DNA from: JAMDEO01 sp963775295
GTDB taxonomy: Bacteria > Actinomycetota > Thermoleophilia > RBG-16-64-13
DNA length: 64,000 nucleotides
Direction of reading: 5' to 3'
Assembly (NCBI GenBank): GCA_963775295.1
Contig: CAVZIK010000006.1
Location: 3,162,001-3,226,000 of the forward strand
This document shows positions 59,568 through 64,000 of this stretch, piece after piece (position 1 is the stretch's first letter; each line of letters begins with the position of its first letter). The notes beneath the pieces are model-generated. The model saw only the letters and a list, made by a program, of their open reading frames with translations, made no database searches and was not told the DNA's origin. The position numbers were made by a program, and so were the translations under genes.

Positions 59568-60008
59568 CTAATCCCTCTGAACGTACACCTTGAATTTGAC
59601 ATTGCCGAGTCCGCCATACTTGATCCCTTGATCGAGGCAACTTGCGAACTGCGCCTGCCCGTCGTTGGGATCTAGCCCCTCACTCATGCGATCCCACGCT
59701 TGGTGCACCAAATCCGCGACCGGTCCAATCGCCTTGATACAGAGGGGGCAATCGGATTCTTTCGGCAGCAGCATGGCCGGGAGAGCCTGCATAACTAACT
59801 TCTGGCCGACCTTGCACCCCGCCGAGCAGAACTTTGACTCCGTGACCTCGGCGATGATCTTGGCTTGGGCTATCTCCTCTTGGTGAGCAATTAGGCGCCG
59901 GTTGAATCCGAAGCTGATGTGCTCCTCGAATTCGGCATCCGACATCCCCATAGTTTGCTTGAGACCCAATGCGGCTTGCCGCGCGGCCTCGATGTCGATA
60001 TCTGTCAT
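59568..60008 (-). CDS. Cysteine-rich uncharacterised protein (possibly TIGR04076-like)
   Basis: A 146-residue protein with five cysteines in a repeatable pattern: Cys61 and Cys65 (FCSAGCKVGQKLVM), Cys87 and Cys90 (CPLC), Cys124 (FASCLDQG). The C-terminal strand KFKVYVQRD ends the fold. The G-C-K-V-G-Q motif recalls TIGR04076 proteins of unknown function, but this is tentative. ATG at 60008 has no strong ribosome site; the frame reaches 60095. Immediately upstream of kdpE but read with it, so possibly part of the same operon. Confidence 0.6.
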   Translation of the reverse strand: MTDIDIEAARQAALGLKQTMGMSDAEFEEHISFGFNRRLIAHQEEIAQAKIIAEVTESKFCSAGCKVGQKLVMQALPAMLLPKESDCPLCIKAIGPVADLVHQAWDRMSEGLDPNDGQAQFASCLDQGIKYGGLGNVKFKVYVQRD

Positions 60009-60095
60009 CTCGCCGTCCTTAGGCTCGCTTTTCACGATGCCTAAGGATAGATCATCGTCCAATCTCCCGCCCTCGAGGAGACCGAGTTGAAGCAA

Positions 60096-60824
60096 TCAAC
60101 CCTGAAGTGGCTGCCCTTCGACAAAGCGATATCCCACACCCTGCTCGGTGAGTAAGTACCTTGGGTCGGCCGGATCGTCCTCTAGTTTGCGCCGCAGATT
60201 TGCGACGTACATTCGGGGATAGTGTGTCTGGGTGGAGCAGCCCGGCCCCCAAACCTCTTCCAGCAGATACCGGTGTGTCAGCACCTTGCCCGATTTCTTG
60301 ATAAACGTGGTCAGCAAACGATATTCGATAGGAGTCAGGTGAACGATCTCTCCCCGCAGGGTCACGAGGCGGCTCGCCAGATCCACGACCAGATCACCGG
60401 CTTCAAAGCGGGAGGAGTCGTCCCGGGTGCCGTCTTTTAACACAGCTGCGTGCCGCAGAGCCACCTTCACCCGCGCGAGCAATTCCGGCACACCGAATGG
60501 TTTCGTGAGGTAGTCGTCAGCTCCGGAATTAAGCGCGTCGACCTTGTCGCTCTCCTGATCTCTCGCAGAGAGAACGATGATCGGCACCTGCGACCACTCC
60601 CTCACTCGTGTGAGGACCGTCGTGCCGTCGGAATCCGGGAGACCTAAGTCAAGAAGGATTAGGTCGGGAGGCTGGCCGAGCACCATGGTGAACGCGTCGT
60701 GAGCATTCCCGGCCTCAGCCACCTGATATCCCTCGTGCAGAAGGGCGGCCCGCAGGAAACGTCTCATGGGAACCTCGTCCTCAACGATGAGGACACTCAC
60801 ACCCGCCACGGATTCTCTAGCCAT
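60096..60824 (-). CDS. kdpE: KdpE-like OmpR-family response regulator
   Basis: A 242-residue regulator with a receiver domain (acidic pair in VLIVEDE, phosphoacceptor Asp59 in LILLDLGLP, conserved Lys in LTKPFG) and a winged-helix output domain (LTPIEYRLLTTFIKKSG, MYVANLRRKLEDDP). ATG at 60824 follows GGAGAGG. It is downstream of the sensor kinase by 40 bases. No kdpFABC genes are visible, so it may regulate the divergent KimA-like transporter. Confidence 0.88.
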   Translation of the reverse strand: MARESVAGVSVLIVEDEVPMRRFLRAALLHEGYQVAEAGNAHDAFTMVLGQPPDLILLDLGLPDSDGTTVLTRVREWSQVPIIVLSARDQESDKVDALNSGADDYLTKPFGVPELLARVKVALRHAAVLKDGTRDDSSRFEAGDLVVDLASRLVTLRGEIVHLTPIEYRLLTTFIKKSGKVLTHRYLLEEVWGPGCSTQTHYPRMYVANLRRKLEDDPADPRYLLTEQGVGYRFVEGQPLQG

Positions 60825-60864
60825 TGTCCTCTCCAACAGCGATCAACGCGTAGCACACCTCGGG

Positions 60865-62982
60865 CTAAACCGACCGATTGTCACTAGCAATGCAGGCATC
60901 TTCCCCCAGTTCAAGATCGCCCGGGGGAGAACCAAGGGGAAGAGTGAAGGAGAACACCGCCCCGCCGTCAGGACGGTTTGCGGCGCAGATGTGACCACCG
61001 TGAGCGAGGACGATCGCACGTGCAATCGCGAGACCGAGGCCTGCACCGCGAGCAACATGCGCGGAGGCACTTCCTCGGTATAGCTTCTCGAAAATGGCGT
61101 CCGCTTCACCCTCCGACAGTCCCGGGCCTCGATCGGCTACCTCTATCTTGAGCTCATCCGAGGTCGAACTGATAAGCAAGTCTATCGGGCTGTCGGGCTT
61201 CGAGTACTTGGCGGCGTTTTCGAGGAGATTGAAGAGGACCTGTTCGATCATCACACCGTCGAGTTGGACGAGAGGGAGAGCCTCCGACCAGTGCTTCTGT
61301 ACTACCCTGTCCGGGCTCACCTTCCTTAGCCGCCCGAGCGCAGAGCCCACGACGTCCTCCACAGGAAACCACTCTGCGGCAACCTTTATCTCGCCCGAGT
61401 CGAGCCGCGTCATGGCCAGAAGATTCTCGACCAACCTGGTAAGCCGGTTGGACTCCTCGTAGACCTCCGCGATCAGTCCTGCTTTGGTCTCGCGGTCGCC
61501 TCCATCTCCCAGTTGAAGCAAGGTGCTGGCCGTACCCGAGATGACAGCCAGAGGAGTGCGCAAATCGTGCGAAACAGCGCTCAACAAGGAGCTGCGCATC
61601 CTCTCGGTTTCGGCTTCGAGAACCGCTTTTTGACTCGTTTCGGCGAGCATGTCGCGTTCGATAGCGATGCCGATCTGAGTGGCGGCCGCTTCCAACAACT
61701 GCTGGTTCTCCAGGGCGCCAAGGACGTCTTCCGGAGCCTCGACCGAAAGCACCCCTACCATTCCGTGCGCCGTGATCATGGGCGTATGAAGCGAGGCCGC
61801 GCCGGAAACAGCTTGCGTCCCCCGTCCAGCCGGTTCTCCGTGCCGAAAGGCCCACGTGGCCGCGTCCCGCTCCGCACCGGTGGTGTGTTGATCCTGTACT
61901 TTCTCCTCTAGAGTCTGATCTGGCCGAGGCAGGTAGATCTCCACCGGGCTGTCGAATACTCCCCCCATCTCCGTCTCCGCTACACGAAGTATCTCACCGA
62001 CACCCGAGACGCCGGACAATCCGCGCGTGAGCCGATAAAGAGCTTCGAGGCGACGCTCCCTGGCTCTTGCTGTTTCCACCTGCCGTCGCAGACGCGCTGC
62101 AAGCGTCCCCACGAGGAGGGCCACCGCGGCCATGACCACGAGGGTGACAAGGTACTGGATGTCCTGCACCGCGAGTGTGAAACGTGGTGGCACGAAGAAG
62201 AAGTCGAAAGCCAGTACCGACGCCACCGCCGCGAGGACCCCAGGCCCAAGCCCCCATGAGATCGCGGCCGCCACCACCGCTGGAATGAAGACAACGGCCC
62301 TGTTTGCCTCGGAAAGACCGGCCTCCTCGAGCAAGAGCGCTACCAGGCACGCGACGATGACCGCGCCCACCGCGCCCGCATATCCTCGCCAAGTCGCCCG
62401 TCCCCGACGCGATGGGCTTGACCGCTTAGCGGACCCGCCCGTGCCTTGGACTACGTAGATGTCGATGTCACCACTCAGCCGCAGAAGTCGCTCCACAATG
62501 CTCGTTCTGAAGAGCCGAAGCCAGCGACGATCCGTAGACTTGCCTATGACGATCCTGGTCACGCCCCGGGAGCGCGCATAACCGATTATGCCTTGTGCAA
62601 CGTCGTGGCCCGACAGGTTAACCACCTCGGCTCCGAGGCGTCTGGCCAGATGGATGTTCTCCATCAGTTGGTGCCTCTCGACCGGATCCAGTTCGCTCGT
62701 CTGGCGGGTCTCGACACTCGCAGCAACCCAATGCGCATTCAAAGAGAATGCCATTCGCTGGGAACTACGAATCACCCTGGCGGAAGTGGGACTGGGGCCG
62801 ATGCATACAAGAAGCATCTCCGGGGTTGGTCCGGCATCTCGGGAACCATCTTCGGCTGATCTGCCGGCCTCAGGGTGGGTGGACACGGCCTCCCCCGAAA
62901 ACTCGGTGTCTTGTCTGTGCTCAGGCAAGGCAAGTGTACTCTCGGAATAGCTGCCTCTTACATTCTTACAGCCTTTATGCAT
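60865..62982 (-). CDS. kdpD: KdpD-like sensor kinase lacking the N-terminal KdpD domain
   Basis: A roughly 705-residue kinase. It has a USP-like domain (LLVCIGPSPTSARVIRSSQRM to about residue 150), four membrane segments (VGAVIVACLVALLLEE, AVVFIPAVVAAAISWGLG, VASVLAFDFFFVPP and VTLVVMAAVALLVGTL), a GAF-like region and the kinase core: HAMP-free His box SAVSHDLRTPL, N box LLENAAKYS, G boxes DRGPGL and GAGLGLAIA. The usual N-terminal KdpD ATP-binding domain is absent. The start is uncertain: ATG 62982, TTG 63000, or a later GTG after GGGGGAGG. It probably senses potassium or turgor. Confidence 0.85.
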   Translation of the reverse strand: MHKGCKNVRGSYSESTLALPEHRQDTEFSGEAVSTHPEAGRSAEDGSRDAGPTPEMLLVCIGPSPTSARVIRSSQRMAFSLNAHWVAASVETRQTSELDPVERHQLMENIHLARRLGAEVVNLSGHDVAQGIIGYARSRGVTRIVIGKSTDRRWLRLFRTSIVERLLRLSGDIDIYVVQGTGGSAKRSSPSRRGRATWRGYAGAVGAVIVACLVALLLEEAGLSEANRAVVFIPAVVAAAISWGLGPGVLAAVASVLAFDFFFVPPRFTLAVQDIQYLVTLVVMAAVALLVGTLAARLRRQVETARARERRLEALYRLTRGLSGVSGVGEILRVAETEMGGVFDSPVEIYLPRPDQTLEEKVQDQHTTGAERDAATWAFRHGEPAGRGTQAVSGAASLHTPMITAHGMVGVLSVEAPEDVLGALENQQLLEAAATQIGIAIERDMLAETSQKAVLEAETERMRSSLLSAVSHDLRTPLAVISGTASTLLQLGDGGDRETKAGLIAEVYEESNRLTRLVENLLAMTRLDSGEIKVAAEWFPVEDVVGSALGRLRKVSPDRVVQKHWSEALPLVQLDGVMIEQVLFNLLENAAKYSKPDSPIDLLISSTSDELKIEVADRGPGLSEGEADAIFEKLYRGSASAHVARGAGLGLAIARAIVLAHGGHICAANRPDGGAVFSFTLPLGSPPGDLELGEDACIASDNRSV

Positions 62983-63035
62983 TTTGGGCGTCTTTCTCAA
63001 TCCGCCCTATATGCGCGCAGTGCGATGCTTCTTAT

Positions 63036-63470
63036 ATGAACCGAAAGCCCCCGCGTATCACTGTTCTGCTCTTCGTTGCGCAAATGAACACGATCGCCGC
63101 GCAAGCTCTCGCCTATGGCGCTTCGCTCGCGGCCGAGAGGTTTGAGGCGGTGTCCGTGGCCGTGGACCCGAGAGCGGTGGAGCGACTGCGAGAGGACTGG
63201 GTGTCTCTTGGTGTGCGGGTCCCGCTCGTGATCGTCGAATCCACCGGCCAGGGGTTCTTGGGACCGGCGACGCGCTATGTCCGTTCGCTTGGACCCGCCC
63301 CCGATCACTCGATCGTGGTGCTCATACCGGAATTGGTGGTCGATCACTGGTACGCAACGATCTTCCACAACCAGAGCGAGGCGAGGTTGAAGGCCGCGCT
63401 TCAGGACATCCCGTGGGTGGTCGTCGTGAGCGTCCCGCTGCACTATCCCCAAACTCAGAAGAGTGAGTGA
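63036..63470 (+). CDS. Stand-alone cytosolic domain of a KimA-type potassium transporter
   Basis: A 144-residue soluble protein matching the USP-like C-terminal lobe of KimA transporters: ITVLLFVAQMNTIAAQALAYGASLA, VAVDPRAVERLREDW, and VVLIPELVVDHWYATIFHNQSEARLKAAL. In KimA this lobe binds c-di-AMP and inhibits transport. Here it is a separate gene only a few bases before the permease gene, so the two halves may associate in trans. ATG 63036 lies 53 bases from the divergent kinase start, leaving a shared promoter region. Confidence 0.65.
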   Translation: MNRKPPRITVLLFVAQMNTIAAQALAYGASLAAERFEAVSVAVDPRAVERLREDWVSLGVRVPLVIVESTGQGFLGPATRYVRSLGPAPDHSIVVLIPELVVDHWYATIFHNQSEARLKAALQDIPWVVVVSVPLHYPQTQKSE

Positions 63471-63476
63471 ACAGAC

Positions 63477-64000
63477 TTGAACTCAAGGCCTCAAACAATC
63501 AAGCGAATGCTGCTGGGCCGACCGATTCCGAATTCGGAGGAGCAACATCAGAGGCTGTCTAAGAAAACAGCACTCTCGATCTTCTCGTCAGACGCCATTT
63601 CCTCGAGCGCGTACGCCACGGAAGAGATACTGTTCGTGCTCGTCGGCGCGGGCGTGGTTCTGTCAAGAGCCTCGTTGTATATCAGTCTGGCGGTCGTGGC
63701 GCTCCTCGCAATCGTGGTCCTCTCCTACCAGCAAACCATCCGGGCCTACCCGAGCGGTGGCGGATCATACATCGTGAGCACCGCCAATCTGGGCAGAGCG
63801 CCAGGCCTGATCGCCGCGGCTGCGCTCATGATCGACTATGTGATGACCGTGGCAGTCAGTGTCGCCGCGGGTGTCGCCGCCGTCACCTCCGCTCTGCCCG
63901 CCGCATACCCATATCGAGTGATCATCTCCGTGGTTGTGATCGCACTCGTCACTCTCATTAACCTGCGTGGGATCCGAGAATCGGGCAAGGTGTTCGTCAC
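63477..64000 (+). CDS. KimA-like APC-superfamily potassium transporter, C-terminus beyond the window
   Basis: About 174 residues are visible. The opening TIKRMLLGRPIPNSE, then LSKKTALSIFSSDAISSSAYATEEILFVL, matches the N-terminus of the KimA group (IKR-x-L-x-GKP, SSDALSSVAY). Membrane segments follow (LYISLAVVALLAIVVLSY, GLIAAAALMIDYVMTVAVSVAAGVAAV). The start is TTG 63477, since the IKR motif precedes the ATG at 63507. It is probably a proton-coupled potassium importer. Whether it retains its own cytosolic C-terminal lobe cannot be seen. Confidence 0.8.
   Translation, partial: MNSRPQTIKRMLLGRPIPNSEEQHQRLSKKTALSIFSSDAISSSAYATEEILFVLVGAGVVLSRASLYISLAVVALLAIVVLSYQQTIRAYPSGGGSYIVSTANLGRAPGLIAAAALMIDYVMTVAVSVAAGVAAVTSALPAAYPYRVIISVVVIALVTLINLRGIRESGKVFV

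Noticed and set aside
60096..63000. Kdp potassium ATPase operon
   Set aside because: No kdpA, kdpB, kdpC or kdpF gene is present. Only the two-component pair is seen, so regulation of Kdp in this genome is unproven.

Overview
ORGANISM. The window is moderately G+C rich (about 60% by eye), uses GTG and TTG starts freely and carries strong GGAGG-type ribosome sites. Its lipoproteins have Thr/Ser-rich linkers behind the lipobox. Ferredoxin-domain ATPases, a FAD-less molybdenum hydroxylase, ADP-forming acyl-CoA synthetase and many solute importers sit beside a catalase. Together these suggest a soil, sediment or subsurface Actinomycetota-like bacterium that is anaerobic or facultative and scavenges organic acids. 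This is inference from gene style; there is no rRNA in the window. No tRNA, CRISPR array or insertion sequence was seen.

LAYOUT. (1) 1-1.8 kb: truncated LysR gene, divergent CMD-family gene, a perfect 39-bp palindrome and a decayed EamA transporter. (2) 1.9-10.1 kb, leftward: a catabolic operon (ADP-forming acyl-CoA synthetase, DisA-like protein, GMC oxidoreductase, SDR, MBL hydrolase, Tat-exported binding protein) behind a promoter/operator next to a divergent TetR gene. (3) 11-15.1 kb: EamA transporter and a TrpXYZ-type ABC importer. (4) 15.4-21.2 kb: DUF981 protein, then a Fe-S/P-loop cluster (ferredoxin, NifX-like protein, two ferredoxin-domain ATPases, Mrp-NifX fusion, NifU/IscU-like scaffold, PadR regulator) behind an inverted-repeat promoter. 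(5) 21.3-29.5 kb: Fe-S flavoenzyme, TetR, MMPL transporter, MarR, QueG-like protein, HtrA-like lipoprotein. (6) 29.6-50.3 kb: a large island for an unknown carboxylated substrate, with a TRAP transporter, four-domain SDR chemistry spread over three genes, two DUF169 proteins, an ion antiporter, three related cupins, a MarR gene, an enolase-superfamily enzyme, an MFS carrier and a Mop-type molybdenum oxidoreductase. (7) 50.4-56.3 kb: ArsR-hydrolase-ABC exporter unit, small proteins, CBS-ACT protein. (8) 56.4-64 kb: pgsA, catalase, methyltransferase, a cysteine-rich protein, kdpE, a kdpD lacking its first domain, and a divergent KimA-type potassium transporter whose cytosolic domain is a separate gene.

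HOW IT FITS TOGETHER. Regions 2 and 6 each combine a high-affinity binding protein or importer, dehydrogenases and a dedicated regulator, and they share a close SDR paralogue, so they may handle related compounds. Four sites in region 6 share an AT-rich motif resembling TTAG-TTAAY-CTAA beside good promoters. They lie upstream of the TRAP operon, the bicupin, the MarR gene and the enolase gene, which suggests one MarR-type regulon. The cupin family and paired DUF169 proteins are the least explained parts and the best candidates for new biology. Region 4 is a recurrent but uncharacterised anaerobe cluster. The potassium module in region 8 has an unusual domain split.
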